Origin: Arthrobacter sp. efr-133-TYG-118
Lineage (GTDB): Bacteria > Actinomycetota > Actinomycetes > Actinomycetales > Micrococcaceae
Direction of reading: 5' to 3'
DNA: 64,000 nt
NCBI RefSeq assembly: GCF_030209755.1
Contig: NZ_JARVRH010000005.1
Coordinates: 62,001 to 126,000, forward strand
Under the pieces are notes generated by a model, which did no database searches, was not told the DNA's origin, and saw only the letters and a program-made list of their open reading frames with translations. Of the stretch, positions 35,029-44,546 are shown in pieces (the stretch's first letter is position 1; each line of letters starts with the position of its first letter). The translations under genes and the position numbers were made by a program.

Positions 35029-35784
35029 TCAGGAGAGCATGCCCCACACCACTCGAACGGATATGGCCGCGCTTGCTGCAATGACAACAGCGAAAGCCAC
35101 CAGCCACAGCAAGGACGGCACCCCGGTGGAACGTGCCAGGATGTAGGCATCCGACGACGCGAGCCGGTCCCGGCGGCGGGTGTGGACCGAAGCCACCTTG
35201 AACCAGTCCCGCACGGCGCCCACCTCGAGGGCTATGCCGAGTCCCAGCACCGCATGGCTGACCGTCGAGGCAGTGGCGAACATGACAAGCAGCTGGGCAA
35301 TCGCCGCGCTAAGGAGCGCCACGAAGATTCCGGTGAAGTTCCGCAGGAAGATCAGTGCGAGCAGCAATACAAGCGCGCCGATGGACATGGCCGCGCCGGA
35401 GCGCCCTGCCGACACAGACCAGATGAGCGCCGCGCCTACCACCGCGGGACTCGGATATCCCCAGAAACCGGACCAGGCTGCGCCGAACTTGCCGCGCCCG
35501 CTGCTCAGGAGCTGTCCGGAGTGGTCCAGCCCGATCCGGAGCCCGTGGACAACCCGCCCCGTCATGAGGGCGGCGAAGGCGTGGCCCAGTTCATGCACGA
35601 AGGTCACGTAGAGGCCAAACCAACGCCATGTGGCCCGCGGAATACTCAGCACAACGGCCGCAGCCAGAATGCCCAACACAACGGGGGTCGAAAGGTTCGG
35701 GACCTCTTCCGTGGTGAATCCCCGCAGCACGGCTTGCCACCAGTCGTTGACCAGGTCAGCGGGACGCAATTCCATGTTCATCAC
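35029..35784 (-). CDS. M50 family membrane metalloprotease
   Basis: 251 residues with about six membrane segments. FVHELGHAFAALMTG contains the HExxH zinc site inside the second or third helix, typical of the M50B-like actinobacterial proteins. A second zinc-ligand region (NxxPxxxxDG or similar) is not clear, so activity is not certain. GLYVTFVHELGHAFA follows an Arg/Trp-rich loop. The GTG start lies 6 nt after TAGGAT, suggesting a leaderless message. Confidence 0.8.
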   Translation of the reverse strand: MMNMELRPADLVNDWWQAVLRGFTTEEVPNLSTPVVLGILAAAVVLSIPRATWRWFGLYVTFVHELGHAFAALMTGRVVHGLRIGLDHSGQLLSSGRGKFGAAWSGFWGYPSPAVVGAALIWSVSAGRSGAAMSIGALVLLLALIFLRNFTGIFVALLSAAIAQLLVMFATASTVSHAVLGLGIALEVGAVRDWFKVASVHTRRRDRLASSDAYILARSTGVPSLLWLVAFAVVIAASAAISVRVVWGMLS

Positions 35785-35790
35785 CGTGGC

Positions 35791-35796
35791 ATCCTA
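35791..35796 (-). promoter_or_regulatory. -10 hexamer of a leaderless promoter (M50 protease gene)
   Basis: TAGGAT on the minus strand lies exactly 6 nt before the GTG at 35784. Confidence 0.45.
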
Positions 35797-35850
35797 AAGA
35801 AAAAGCCTGTGAATGCCTCCCAGACGGCTGGAACCACCGCCAAGCCGGAG

Positions 35851-38571
35851 TCACATCTTCCGTTTGGTCTTGGCCGTGGCGGGCGCTGTCCACGGATCTT
35901 CGGGCCAGGGATGCTTCGGATAGCGGCCGCGCATTTCTGCACGGACCTGGGCATAGGGACCGGACCAAAAGGAAGACAGGTCATCTGTCACAGCCAGGGG
36001 CCGCCTGGCCGGAGAAAGAAGGTGGAACAGCACCGGCACCCGTCCACCCACCAAACGGGGCGTCTCAGCCCAGCCGAAGCACTCCTGCAACTTCACGGCC
36101 ACTACCGGCCGGCCGTCGACGTCCGCTGCGTCCGGGTAGTCGATTCGCACCCGCGAACCGCTCGGCACCTCCAGCCATTCCGGCACCAGCTCACCGAGAC
36201 GGGCCGCCTCCGGCCACGGCAAGAGCCGCCGCAACGGCTCGGCCAGGTCGATCCCGCTCGTAGCAGCGCCTCCGGCGAGCGCTTCGAGCTCCGGCGCCAG
36301 CCACTTCTCCAACCGGACCAGCAACGCCGGCCCGGAGACGTCCGGCCATGGATCGCCCAGTTCCCTGTGCAGCAAAGCCAGCCGTCGACGCAATGCATCG
36401 GCGGCCGGTGACCATCCAATGGTCCCCAGGCCCTCCTTAGCCAGCGCGCGGGCTACGGCGACGCGCCCGTCATCTATGGAGGGCCTCACGGGCGTCGACG
36501 AAAGCAGGATCGCTCCCAGTCGCCGTTCCTGCCTGGCTGTGACGCGGCCCTGCTTGAATTCGGCTTCCACCATGTCGCTCAGGAGGTGGTTGGCGGCAGC
36601 TTCCGCCGCTTCCGCTGCCAAGGGCGCGGCGGAACGGATGACGGCGCCGGTCCCCGCCGCATCTCGGCCCTCCGCGCGGGACACTTCGGCCACGGCGAGC
36701 CATTCGTGGCCGGCGAGTGGACTGCCCGCCGGCAGCCCGGCCCGTGTCCCGGACGTCAGCAAGTAGCGTTCAGGTCCGGTGCCCGGAACGCGGCGCGCCA
36801 CGCGGTCCGGGAACGCGAGCGCGACGACGAACCCCACGGCCTCGGCAGCGCTCGCCGGGGAAGGCAGGCTTGGCGGTGTGGTCAGGGAAGGCCCGACGGC
36901 GGATCGCTCCTGGCGTGCGATCGCCTCCATGCGGCGGACATCCTCGGCCCAACGCCGGGCGGCCGGGTCTTTGCCTGTCCGGAGTGTGGCCAGGAGGCGC
37001 GTCAGGTCAGCTCCGGGAGCCCGTTGATCCCCTGCCACGAGGGCGACCGCCTCGGCAGCAGCGCGGTGCCCGACTGTGGCGGCACCATCCAGCAGTGCGC
37101 GGGCCAGTCGTGGATCGGCGGGGATCCTGGCCAGGGTCTTTCCCACGTCGGTGGCCAGTCCGTCCGGGTCAATCGCGCCAAGTTCCCGCAGCACTTCAAT
37201 TGCATCGTCCATCGCGCCTTGCGGCGGGGAATCTGGAAGTGCCAGCCCCCGGCCACCGGGTGATCCCCAACAGGCCAGGACGAGCGCGGCGCCCGTCAGG
37301 TCCGCGGCCGCAATTTCCGGGGTGGGATGCGCCGGAGCGGCACCATACGTTTTTTGCTCGTAGCAGCGGACCACCCGTCCGGGACCTTGGCGTGCCGCGC
37401 GTCCGGCGCGTTGTTCGGCGGAGGCACGGGAGCACGAGACCGTGACCAGGCCGGACATGCCGCGGGCGGCGTCACGCCGCACTTCACGGGACAGCCCCGA
37501 GTCGATGACGAGCCGGACTCCCGGAACTGTCAGGGAGGATTCAGCCAGGGCGGTCGAGACGATGATCCGGGGAGATCCGCCGGGCTCACGGCCGGAAACC
37601 GCCCGGTCTTGTTCCGCCGGACTTGCCTGGCCGTGAAGCTCCAATACCTCCGCGTCCGGTGCCCTCGCGGCCAGTCTGGCGCGCAACCGGGAAGCGACGT
37701 AGGAGACCTCCCATGCACCCGGGACGAATACCAGGGCGTCGATGCCCGGATCGGCTGAGAGCGTGTCCGTGTACGACGCCGCGGCCGTGTCCGCCACGTG
37801 GTCCAGGAACGTGCGGGTCACGCCGCGTCCGTCCAACCGTGGACCTGACGCGGGCGCCCAGTCCACCTTCAGGGGATGCAGCGCGGACGGACAGTCGACG
37901 ACGGGTGCCGGCCCGCCGCCGTCGTGCTTTCCGTCTGTGGGCTCTCCGACGCCGGCACCTCCAATCAGCGCCGCAAACCGTGGGGCGTCCAGCGTTGCAG
38001 ACATCGCGACAAGGGTGAGGTCCTCCCGCAGCCCACGGACCTCGATGAGCATTCCGAGCAACAAGTCCGTCTCCAGGCCGCGTTCGTGAACCTCGTCCAG
38101 GATCACAGCGTTGACGGTCTCAAGCCCAGGATCCGCGAGCAGGCGGCGCAGGAGGATTCCCGGAGTGACGAACTCGATGATGGTCCCCGGACCCGTCTGG
38201 CTTTCTCCGCGGACCGTGTACCCGACGCGATCGCCGAGCCTGCTGCCGTCCAGGGCGGCGAGGCGCCGAGCGGCTGAGCGCGCTGCGACCCGTCGCGGTT
38301 GCGTCACGATCACCCGGGGGAGCTCTTTCCCTGCGATGGCGCCGCCCGCGATGCTGGCGAGCGCGCTGTTGGCAAGCACGGGCGGCACGAGCGTCGTCTT
38401 GCCGGTCCCGGGGGGCGCTTGCACGACGGCGGTTCCTGCCGTTCCTCCCGTACCGAGGGCTTTGGCGAGTTCCCCCAGCGATTCTCCGAAGACCAGTCCC
38501 GCGCCGATCGTGTCCAGGTCGAAAGGGCGGTATGCGAGCGCGGCGTTCCGGGGAACGAGTGGGGATTTCAC
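35851..38571 (-). CDS. hrpB: ATP-dependent RNA helicase HrpB
   Basis: 906 residues, DEAH-box (DExH) helicase. Motif I is APPGTGKTTLVPP, motif II DEVHER, motif III SATLDA, and motif VI QRAGRAARQGPG. The C-terminal winged-helix, helical-bundle and HrpB-specific domain follow, ending in a Lys-rich tail (TAKTKRKM). Role in bacteria is poorly known; it is thought to act in RNA metabolism. The start is GTG with GGAGGA directly before it, and duplicated TATAGG elements lie 15-35 bp upstream. Confidence 0.92.
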   Translation of the reverse strand: MKSPLVPRNAALAYRPFDLDTIGAGLVFGESLGELAKALGTGGTAGTAVVQAPPGTGKTTLVPPVLANSALASIAGGAIAGKELPRVIVTQPRRVAARSAARRLAALDGSRLGDRVGYTVRGESQTGPGTIIEFVTPGILLRRLLADPGLETVNAVILDEVHERGLETDLLLGMLIEVRGLREDLTLVAMSATLDAPRFAALIGGAGVGEPTDGKHDGGGPAPVVDCPSALHPLKVDWAPASGPRLDGRGVTRTFLDHVADTAAASYTDTLSADPGIDALVFVPGAWEVSYVASRLRARLAARAPDAEVLELHGQASPAEQDRAVSGREPGGSPRIIVSTALAESSLTVPGVRLVIDSGLSREVRRDAARGMSGLVTVSCSRASAEQRAGRAARQGPGRVVRCYEQKTYGAAPAHPTPEIAAADLTGAALVLACWGSPGGRGLALPDSPPQGAMDDAIEVLRELGAIDPDGLATDVGKTLARIPADPRLARALLDGAATVGHRAAAEAVALVAGDQRAPGADLTRLLATLRTGKDPAARRWAEDVRRMEAIARQERSAVGPSLTTPPSLPSPASAAEAVGFVVALAFPDRVARRVPGTGPERYLLTSGTRAGLPAGSPLAGHEWLAVAEVSRAEGRDAAGTGAVIRSAAPLAAEAAEAAANHLLSDMVEAEFKQGRVTARQERRLGAILLSSTPVRPSIDDGRVAVARALAKEGLGTIGWSPAADALRRRLALLHRELGDPWPDVSGPALLVRLEKWLAPELEALAGGAATSGIDLAEPLRRLLPWPEAARLGELVPEWLEVPSGSRVRIDYPDAADVDGRPVVAVKLQECFGWAETPRLVGGRVPVLFHLLSPARRPLAVTDDLSSFWSGPYAQVRAEMRGRYPKHPWPEDPWTAPATAKTKRKM

Positions 38572-38580
38572 TCCTCCATT

Positions 38581-38610
38581 GTGCCTATATGCGGAGTGCC
38601 TATATGCGGA
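38581..38610. repeat. Perfect 15-bp tandem duplication in the hrpB upstream region
   Basis: GTGCCTATATGCGGA occurs twice without a spacer. Each copy carries TATA(T/G) on both strands, so it may duplicate the hrpB -10 element. Confidence 0.85.
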
Positions 38611-38684
38611 TCCGCGCCTGAAAGGTGGACGGCTTGCCGGATCGGGAGGACGATTAAAGGGCAGTTGCTAGAAGGAGGTCTGTG

Positions 38685-38870
38685 ATGTGCTACGGCTACA
38701 ACAAGGATTTCCGGCGGGACACCAGGAAAGATGCCTCACAGGAACCCGAGGAACGCCCTGAGCCCAAGGTGGACGCGAAGGACTTCATGTTCTGGGCCTT
38801 CCCACGCCGCCACCGTGAGTTCACGAACGATCCGGAGCCGGTTATCGACCGGACCCGCGAAAGGGTCTAA
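38685..38870 (+). CDS. Small conserved-looking protein of unknown function
   Basis: 61 residues (MCYGYNKDFRRDTRK at the start), rich in charged residues and without a membrane segment. GGAGG is placed 6 nt before the ATG. The centre has AKDFMFWAFPRRHRE, and the chain ends with RTRERV. A terminator hairpin follows 11 bp after the stop, which supports a real transcription unit. No domain recognised. Confidence 0.7.
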   Translation: MCYGYNKDFRRDTRKDASQEPEERPEPKVDAKDFMFWAFPRRHREFTNDPEPVIDRTRERV

Positions 38871-38881
38871 GCCACGAAATT

Positions 38882-38913
38882 GAAAGGAATGTCCCCCAGG
38901 GGGCGTTCCTTTC
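38882..38913 (+). terminator. Hairpin terminator
   Basis: GAAAGGAA pairs with TTCCTTTC, with CCC/GGG pairing inside the loop, followed by ATTCG. It follows the 61-residue gene. Confidence 0.7.
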
Positions 38914-39085
38914 ATTCGCCCGGACCACGTCAGTTCCCCTGGATCTACCCGGAAGATGGGCCCGCCGGCCCTACAACTCGGCGAATCCAAGGTGTGTACT
39001 GGAGATACAACGTAAGCGGGTTCGCCTGCCTCGCTGCGGAAATTGGGCTCCCTTTTCCCTCCACTGCCACCGAAGGATCTCTGCC

Positions 39086-39130
39086 ATGAACGCATCAGCA
39101 CTATGCGACGAAGCCGGTGGGCGGCCATGA
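39086..39130 (+). other. Possible 14-codon upstream reading frame
   Basis: ATG 39086 (with GAAGGA upstream) reads MNASALCDEAGGRP and stops at TGA 39128-39130, overlapping the slipin ATG as ATGA. It may couple translation of the slipin gene. The 256-bp gap 38871-39126 otherwise shows only the terminator. Confidence 0.35.
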
Positions 39131-39957
39131 CAGCGGACGCGATCACCTGGCTGATTGTCTTGATTGTCCTGCTGGTCATCTGGTTTGCGATGGCCGTCCA
39201 CATTGTCACGCAGTATGAGCGCGGTGTCCTGTTAAGGCTGGGGAGGGTCCAGGGCCTCCGGACTCCGGGGCTTGTAATCATCATCCCGTTTGTCGACCGG
39301 CTGAGGAAAGTCTCCCTGCGGATCGTCACCATGCCCATCCAGTCCCAGGGCATCATCACGCGGGACAACGTCAGCCTGGACATTTCCGCCGTCGCGTATT
39401 TCCGGGTGGTGGACGCCATCAAGTCCGTCCTTGCCATCGAAAACGTCTACTCCGCGATTGACCAAATCGCACAGACCACGCTGCGCAAAGTAGTGGGCCA
39501 GCATTCGCTTGACGAAACGCTCGCGGAAACGGATGTCATCAATGCCAACATCCGTCAGATCCTGGATGGACTGACCTTGGAATGGGGCGTCGAAGTGACC
39601 CTCGTGGAACTCAAGGACATCCAGCTGCCGGACAGCATGAAGCGCGCCATGGCCCGCCAAGCCGAGGCCGAGCGTGAGAAGCGCGCGAAGATCATCGCCG
39701 CCGAAGGCGAATCCCTGGCCGCCGCCGCACTGGGCATGGCCTCGGACACCATGATGGCCCACCCTCTGGCCCTGCAGTTGCGCAACCTGCAGTCCATGGT
39801 GGAGATCGGCGTCGACAAGAACACCACCGTCGTCTTCCCGGCGCCCTTGATGAGCACCATCGGCGAGCTCGGAGCATTCCTTGCCCGCGAAGCCGCCGCC
39901 GCGAAGGCCGCACAACCACCGAGGACCATGACGGGACGGACAATGGCGGCCGGATGA
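39127..39957 (+). CDS. SPFH/Band 7 family protein (slipin)
   Basis: 276 residues. One N-terminal membrane helix (ITWLIVLIVLLVIWFAMAV) precedes a Band 7 domain: QYERGVLLRLGRVQGLRTPG, TRDNVSLDISAVAYFRV, TTLRKVVGQHSLDE and LKDIQLPDSMKRAMARQAEAE. A coiled-coil tail follows. Slipins scaffold membrane microdomains and often work with NfeD proteins, none of which is adjacent. ATG 39103 is an alternative upstream start. Confidence 0.88.
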   Translation: MTADAITWLIVLIVLLVIWFAMAVHIVTQYERGVLLRLGRVQGLRTPGLVIIIPFVDRLRKVSLRIVTMPIQSQGIITRDNVSLDISAVAYFRVVDAIKSVLAIENVYSAIDQIAQTTLRKVVGQHSLDETLAETDVINANIRQILDGLTLEWGVEVTLVELKDIQLPDSMKRAMARQAEAEREKRAKIIAAEGESLAAAALGMASDTMMAHPLALQLRNLQSMVEIGVDKNTTVVFPAPLMSTIGELGAFLAREAAAAKAAQPPRTMTGRTMAAG

Positions 39958-40034
39958 AACCGAACGGCGCTTATACTCGTTGAACCCGTCGTAACCTGAG
40001 AACCGAGCGCACAAGCCGCAGAAGGAGGAAGACC

Positions 40035-40493
40035 ATGACCGACCCCCTGCGGGGCCGCGCCGCCGCCTTCCTCCTCCGTATGGGCCTGTTGGCAGGATTG
40101 CTGTCGATCATCGCCGGAATCGTCGGGATGCATGTCATGGCGGGTGGCCACAGCATGCACGCTGCCCCCGTCGTGAGCCCGGCCGCCGTCGCGAGCCCGT
40201 TGCATGCGGTCCACACGGACGCTGAAAGTGCGTCGCTGCCGGACAAAGCTGCAGTTCAACCCGCGGCTTCACCGCCGGCGCCGTCTTGCGCAAGCGCGGG
40301 CACGTGCACCGGGATGTCGGCTTCGCACGCCGTCTGCGTCCCTGCGCCAGGCCATAACACGCTCACAGCACCCTTACCCGGCGTCCCGCCCTATGCCACC
40401 ACGGGCACGGCCGAGGCCGGCGCCTTGGTCTCCGGCTATTCGCACCGCCCGGGTAGTCCTTCCCCGGGCGATCTGTGCATCAGTCGCACGTAG
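40035..40493 (+). CDS. DUF6153 family membrane-anchored protein
   Basis: 152 residues. One N-terminal membrane helix (LLRMGLLAGLLSIIAGIVGMHVMAG) leads into a Met/His-rich segment (GMHVMAGGHSMHAAP), then an extended Ala/Pro linker and a Cys-bearing region (CASAGTCTGM and CVPAPG). This matches the DUF6153 pattern of actinobacterial proteins that sit next to DUF305 lipoproteins. Extracytoplasmic Met/His/Cys residues suggest copper or other soft-metal binding. GGAGGAAG lies 7 nt before the ATG. The DUF305 gene follows after 135 bp. Confidence 0.7.
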   Translation: MTDPLRGRAAAFLLRMGLLAGLLSIIAGIVGMHVMAGGHSMHAAPVVSPAAVASPLHAVHTDAESASLPDKAAVQPAASPPAPSCASAGTCTGMSASHAVCVPAPGHNTLTAPLPGVPPYATTGTAEAGALVSGYSHRPGSPSPGDLCISRT

Positions 40494-40628
40494 AATCCAC
40501 AGCCGCACCGGGCTGCCAGCCCGCTGCACAAGACTCCACCCTGACGTGCCGCCCACGCGGTGGGCTTGCTGTGCGCGTCCCACGCAGCCGTACCCCTGCC
40601 GGCTGATTGATTGAAGGACCCCAAAACC

Positions 40629-41249
40629 ATGAGAAAAAACCTGACCATGACAACCTTTACCGTTGCCACGGCAATCGCGCTTGCCGGTTGCTCGGCCGGA
40701 ACCGGCGGTGGCAATATGCCGGGAATGAACCACGGAAGCGCCTCCCCCTCCGGGGCGGCCACGTCCGCTGCCGGTTCGGCTGCGGACGCTTCCGGAGGCC
40801 ACAACGCGGCGGACGCAGGGTTCGCCCGGATGATGATCCCCCACCATGCCCAGGCCGTTCAGATGAGCGACGTCGTGCTCGCCAAAACCGATATCCCTGC
40901 CCCAGTGACTGCGCTCGCCGGCAGGATCAAGGCAGCCCAAGGCCCGGAGATCGAGAAGATGACGGGCTGGCTCAAGGAATGGAATGAGCCCGTCGAGATG
41001 TCCGGCGACCACACCATGAACGGAATGGTTGACAACCAGGACATCACCACGCTCGAGGCCGCCCAAGGCCGGGAAGCAGCCAGGCTGTTCCTGACCCACA
41101 TGATCGCCCACCACCAAGGGGCCGTGGCCATGGCGCAAAAGGAAGGCGCCGACGGTAAGAACCCCGATGCCCTCAAACTCGGCAAGGACATCGTGACGGC
41201 CCAGCAGGCGGAGATCAAGGAAATGCAGGATCTGCTCAGCACCCTCTAG
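40629..41249 (+). CDS. DUF305 domain lipoprotein
   Basis: 206 residues. Signal peptide with lipobox (TAIALAGC) anchors it to the outer face of the membrane. A Met/His-rich linker (NMPGMNHGS) precedes two DUF305 half-repeats: FARMMIPHHAQAVQMSDV and FLTHMIAHHQGAVAMAQ, each with the MI.HH motif. The fold is a ferritin-like bundle, and family members are often induced by copper or silver. GAAGGA lies upstream of the ATG. Likely acts with the neighbouring DUF6153 protein in metal tolerance. Confidence 0.85.
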   Translation: MRKNLTMTTFTVATAIALAGCSAGTGGGNMPGMNHGSASPSGAATSAAGSAADASGGHNAADAGFARMMIPHHAQAVQMSDVVLAKTDIPAPVTALAGRIKAAQGPEIEKMTGWLKEWNEPVEMSGDHTMNGMVDNQDITTLEAAQGREAARLFLTHMIAHHQGAVAMAQKEGADGKNPDALKLGKDIVTAQQAEIKEMQDLLSTL

Positions 41250-41321
41250 CTCCAAAGCACCGGCCCACCTGGATTTCCAGTGGGGGCCGGTGCCGGTGGC
41301 CTGGTAGCGGCGTCCGCGGGT

Positions 41322-41582
41322 CTAGACCGTGACGCCTACGGAGGATCCTTCCGCTTCCAACACGGCCTGCGCCACATCTTCCCTGAGGTGGTAGTCCCTT
41401 GCCTCGACCGGATACAGGGAACCACTGACCACGTAATAACCCCGGCCTTCGCCTGGCCCGCCGGCCGCGGCATCTATCGCGGCGATCATCGCCGGCTCCA
41501 AGGGCTTTTCTTTGCCCGCCTCGCGCAATCGAGCGAGGTCCTCGGCTTCAAGGCGACTGATCAAACCCGGAATATCGCACAT
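41322..41582 (-). CDS. Hypothetical protein, 86 residues
   Basis: Reads MCDIPGLISRLEAEDLARLR at the start and continues with YYVVSGSLYPVEARDYHLRE. No membrane helix or known domain. The regular codon use and clear stop make it a plausible gene; AGGACGG lies about 10 nt before the ATG. It is divergent from the PHP gene, and a 216-bp gap with a palindrome separates them. Confidence 0.6.
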   Translation of the reverse strand: MCDIPGLISRLEAEDLARLREAGKEKPLEPAMIAAIDAAAGGPGEGRGYYVVSGSLYPVEARDYHLREDVAQAVLEAEGSSVGVTV

Positions 41583-41760
41583 CTAAAAACACCGTCCTGT
41601 TCGGTCCATGGGAAAGGTTTGCGCCGTCGCCCCAGCCCTTGGTGCATGCCAAGAACAGTAAGCCCGGGCATGGCTCGTGGCAAGGGTCCAATGAGGACGA
41701 GTCCACTCAGTGGGCGCCGCTTGCCAGCGCTTCCGGTTTCATGCTGCGTTCTTGCTTCCG

Positions 41761-41788
41761 TTGCCTACTGTTCAGTAACGGTAGGCAA
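41761..41788. promoter_or_regulatory. 28-bp palindrome, candidate operator upstream of the PHP gene
   Basis: TTGCCTAC-T-GTT-CAGT-AAC-G-GTAGGCAA: an 11-bp-per-side palindrome broken only at one position pair. It resembles TetR-family operators. It ends 10 bp before the GTG chosen for the PHP gene. Confidence 0.5.
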
Positions 41789-41798
41789 CATCGAGGAA

Positions 41799-43364
41799 GT
41801 GACTTCACCATGCAAAGCCCATTCGGGCGACAACGTCTCCTTTTCCCCTACCCGGCGCGGCTTCCTGGCCGCCGCACTGACCGGCGCGGCCTTGACCCTG
41901 GCCCCGGTTTCGTTCGCGGCAGCCGCTACCGGAACCAGCAAGACCAAGACGATCACCGGCCACCTGGATCCGGGCGCCGCAGACTTCGTGTATTTGCCGA
42001 TCGAGGTCCCGGCCGGCGTCAACAAGATCAGCGTTTCGTACACCTACAGCAAGCCCCAGGTGGCCTCTGGACTCCTCGGGAACGCCTGCGACATCGGAAT
42101 CTTCGATGAAAAGGGCACCGACCTCGCCGGCAAGGGCTTCCGTGGCTGGTCAGGCGGTTTCCGCACAGAATTCAGCATCAGCGCCGGAGGCGACACAACG
42201 CCGGGCTATCTGCCAGGACCCATTGGGAAGGGCACGTGGAACGTCGTTCTCGGCCCCTACCAGGTAGCCGAGCAGGGCCTCGACTACACCGTGAACGTCA
42301 CCCTCGAGTACGGACCCGACGCCAACCCTTTCAAGCCCCAGTACCCGCCGCAGCAGATCGCCGGACGAGGCGCGGCCTGGTACCGCGGCGATGCGCACCT
42401 GCACACCGTCTACTCCGACGGAAAGCGCACCCCCGAGGAGGTCGCAGCCGGCGCCCGCGCCGCGCGCCTCGACTTCATGATCTCCACGGACCACAACACG
42501 CCGGCATCGCACGGCGTCTGGGGACCGCTCGCCGGCAACGACCTCCTCATCCTCACGGGCGAGGAAGTCACCACGCGAAACGGCCACTACCTCGCGCTCG
42601 GCCTGGAGCCGGGCGAATGGATCGACTGGCGCTACCGGGCCCGCGACAAGGGGTTCGAGCAGGAAGCCCAGCGGATCCACGCCTCGGGCGGCATCGTTGT
42701 TCCGGCCCACCCGTACTGCCCGTACGTCGCCTGCCGCTGGAAGTTCGGTTATGACGACGCCGACGCTGTGGAGGTCTGGACGGGCCCGTGGACCCTGGAC
42801 GACGAGTCCTCCGTCAACACGTGGGATTCGATGCTCGCCCACTCCGTGCGCACAGGTGGCCGGTGGCTCCCCGCGATGGGCAACAGCGACGCCCACAGCG
42901 TCCCCCAGGTCATCGGCTTCCCCCACAACGTGGTCAACGCCGCGGCGTTGTCCCGCGATGCCCTGCTGGACGGCATCCGTAACGGCCGGAACTGGATCGC
43001 CGAGTCCGCTGATGTCTCGATGGACTTCCAGGTGACGTCCGGCGGCAGGAGCGCGACCGTGGGAGACCGTCTCAACGTCGCGGCAGACGCCGCCGTGACA
43101 GTGACGGCGAAAATCGCCGGGGTGCCGAACGGCGTCGTACGCTTCATCACGGATGAGGGACAGACCCAGCAAGTCACGCTTCCCGCGTCGGGCCAGGGAA
43201 CGAGCACGTGGATTACTACCCCGCAGCTCGCGGCGTACGTGCGCGTGGAGGTCCGGCACCCGAAGATCGACGGAACGTCGGGCAGCGGCACGGAGATGGG
43301 GACGGTCATCCCGCTCGGCCCCATGGCGGCGTTGACGAACCCGATCTTCCTGGGCGCCAGCTAG
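41799..43364 (+). CDS. Tat-exported CehA/McbA-type PHP metallohydrolase
   Basis: 521 residues from GTG 41799 (start uncertain). [20 protein letters not shown] is a twin-arginine signal. After an N-terminal beta-rich domain (about 60-190) comes the PHP domain: [39 protein letters not shown] and GNSDAHS supply the metal ligands. A C-terminal Ig-like region follows. CehA/McbA enzymes hydrolyse esters or carbamates, while other members are phosphoesterases; the substrate is unknown. An upstream ATG at 41691 is possible, but its extra residues would run through the palindrome. Confidence 0.8.
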   Translation: MTSPCKAHSGDNVSFSPTRRGFLAAALTGAALTLAPVSFAAAATGTSKTKTITGHLDPGAADFVYLPIEVPAGVNKISVSYTYSKPQVASGLLGNACDIGIFDEKGTDLAGKGFRGWSGGFRTEFSISAGGDTTPGYLPGPIGKGTWNVVLGPYQVAEQGLDYTVNVTLEYGPDANPFKPQYPPQQIAGRGAAWYRGDAHLHTVYSDGKRTPEEVAAGARAARLDFMISTDHNTPASHGVWGPLAGNDLLILTGEEVTTRNGHYLALGLEPGEWIDWRYRARDKGFEQEAQRIHASGGIVVPAHPYCPYVACRWKFGYDDADAVEVWTGPWTLDDESSVNTWDSMLAHSVRTGGRWLPAMGNSDAHSVPQVIGFPHNVVNAAALSRDALLDGIRNGRNWIAESADVSMDFQVTSGGRSATVGDRLNVAADAAVTVTAKIAGVPNGVVRFITDEGQTQQVTLPASGQGTSTWITTPQLAAYVRVEVRHPKIDGTSGSGTEMGTVIPLGPMAALTNPIFLGAS

Positions 43365-43387
43365 TCCGCAACAGATCCGATTCGGTT

Positions 43388-43429
43388 GAGGGAGGCCCTG
43401 CCGGTACCCCTACCAGCAGGGCCTCCCTC
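43388..43429 (+). terminator. Strong hairpin terminator after the PHP gene
   Basis: GAGGGAGGCCCTGC pairs with GCAGGGCCTCCCTC around a 14-nt loop. The first 21 bp occur again at 51681-51701. Confidence 0.75.
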
Positions 43430-43489
43430 ATATCGGAAATCTCGTGTTGGGTGGATAGTGCCAATCCTCCGTCCACCAACAGGAGAAAA

Positions 43490-44533
43490 ATGCTGACCGT
43501 CAATGCCTACGCCGCCCCATCCGCGAGCGAAGCCCTCGTCCCCACCACCATTGAGCGCCGCGACGTCGGTGCCCACGACGTGCTGATCGAGATCAAGTAC
43601 GCAGGCATCTGCCATTCAGACATCCACACTGTCCGCGGCGACTGGGGACCGCAATCCTACCCACTCGCGCCCGGCCACGAAATCGCCGGAATTGTCACTG
43701 AAATAGGCTCCGAAGTGAGCCGCCACAAAGTCGGCGACCGCGTCGGCGTCGGCTGCATGGTCAACTCCTGCGGCGAATGCGGGAACTGCCGCAAGGGCGA
43801 GGAGCAGTACTGCCTGAAAGGCATGACCGGGACATACGGCGCCGTTGACCGCGACGGGACGATCACCCAGGGCGGCTACTCCACGCACGTCGTCGTGGTC
43901 GAGGACTTCGTGGTGCGGATCCCTGAAGGAATAGAGCTCGACGCCGCCGCTCCCCTGCTGTGCGCAGGCATCACCACATATTCGCCGCTTCGGCATTGGG
44001 GTGCCGGCCCGGGCAAGAAGGTCGCCGTGGTCGGACTCGGCGGGCTGGGCCACATGGCCGTCAAGCTCGCGCACGCCATGGGCGCCGAAGTCACGGTGTT
44101 GTCCCAATCGCTGAAGAAAATGGAAGACGGCCTGCGCTTGGGCGCCAATCAGTACTTCGCCACGAGCGATCCGGCCACCTTCGAAGAGCTTGCGGGAACG
44201 TTCGACCTCATCATCAACACGGTCAGCGGCCCGATCGACATCAGCTCCTACCTTCAGTTGCTGGCCCTCGACGGCGCCCTGGTGAACGTAGGCGCACCGG
44301 CCGAACCGCTGCCGGTCAACGTGTTCTCACTCATCACGGGACGGCGCTCCTTCGCCGGGTCGGCGATCGGCGGGATCCGCGAGACCCAGGAAATGCTCGA
44401 CTTCTGCGCCGAACACGGACTCGGGGCCGAGATCGAGGTCATTCCGGCCGACAAGATCAACGACGCCTACGAGCGCGTGCTCGCCTCCGATGTGCGGTAT
44501 CGCTTCGTTATTGACGCGTCCACACTGGGCTAG
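43490..44533 (+). CDS. NAD(P)-dependent zinc alcohol dehydrogenase (YahK/CAD type)
   Basis: 347 residues, medium-chain dehydrogenase. [16 protein letters not shown] carries the catalytic zinc Cys and GHEIAGIV the His; the structural zinc cysteines are in [15 protein letters not shown]. The cofactor motif is [13 protein letters not shown]. It resembles E. coli YahK and AdhC-type aldehyde reductases. Start ATG with AGGAGAAAA upstream. The aldo/keto reductase follows 13 bp after the stop, so the two form an operon for aldehyde reduction. Confidence 0.92.
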   Translation: MLTVNAYAAPSASEALVPTTIERRDVGAHDVLIEIKYAGICHSDIHTVRGDWGPQSYPLAPGHEIAGIVTEIGSEVSRHKVGDRVGVGCMVNSCGECGNCRKGEEQYCLKGMTGTYGAVDRDGTITQGGYSTHVVVVEDFVVRIPEGIELDAAAPLLCAGITTYSPLRHWGAGPGKKVAVVGLGGLGHMAVKLAHAMGAEVTVLSQSLKKMEDGLRLGANQYFATSDPATFEELAGTFDLIINTVSGPIDISSYLQLLALDGALVNVGAPAEPLPVNVFSLITGRRSFAGSAIGGIRETQEMLDFCAEHGLGAEIEVIPADKINDAYERVLASDVRYRFVIDASTLG

Positions 44534-44546
44534 GGGAAGGGAAAGC

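Noticed and set aside
43365..43489. tRNA-like folding after the PHP gene
   Set aside because: The hairpin is a terminator; no cloverleaf or TTC-loop pattern is present. I also saw no tRNA elsewhere.
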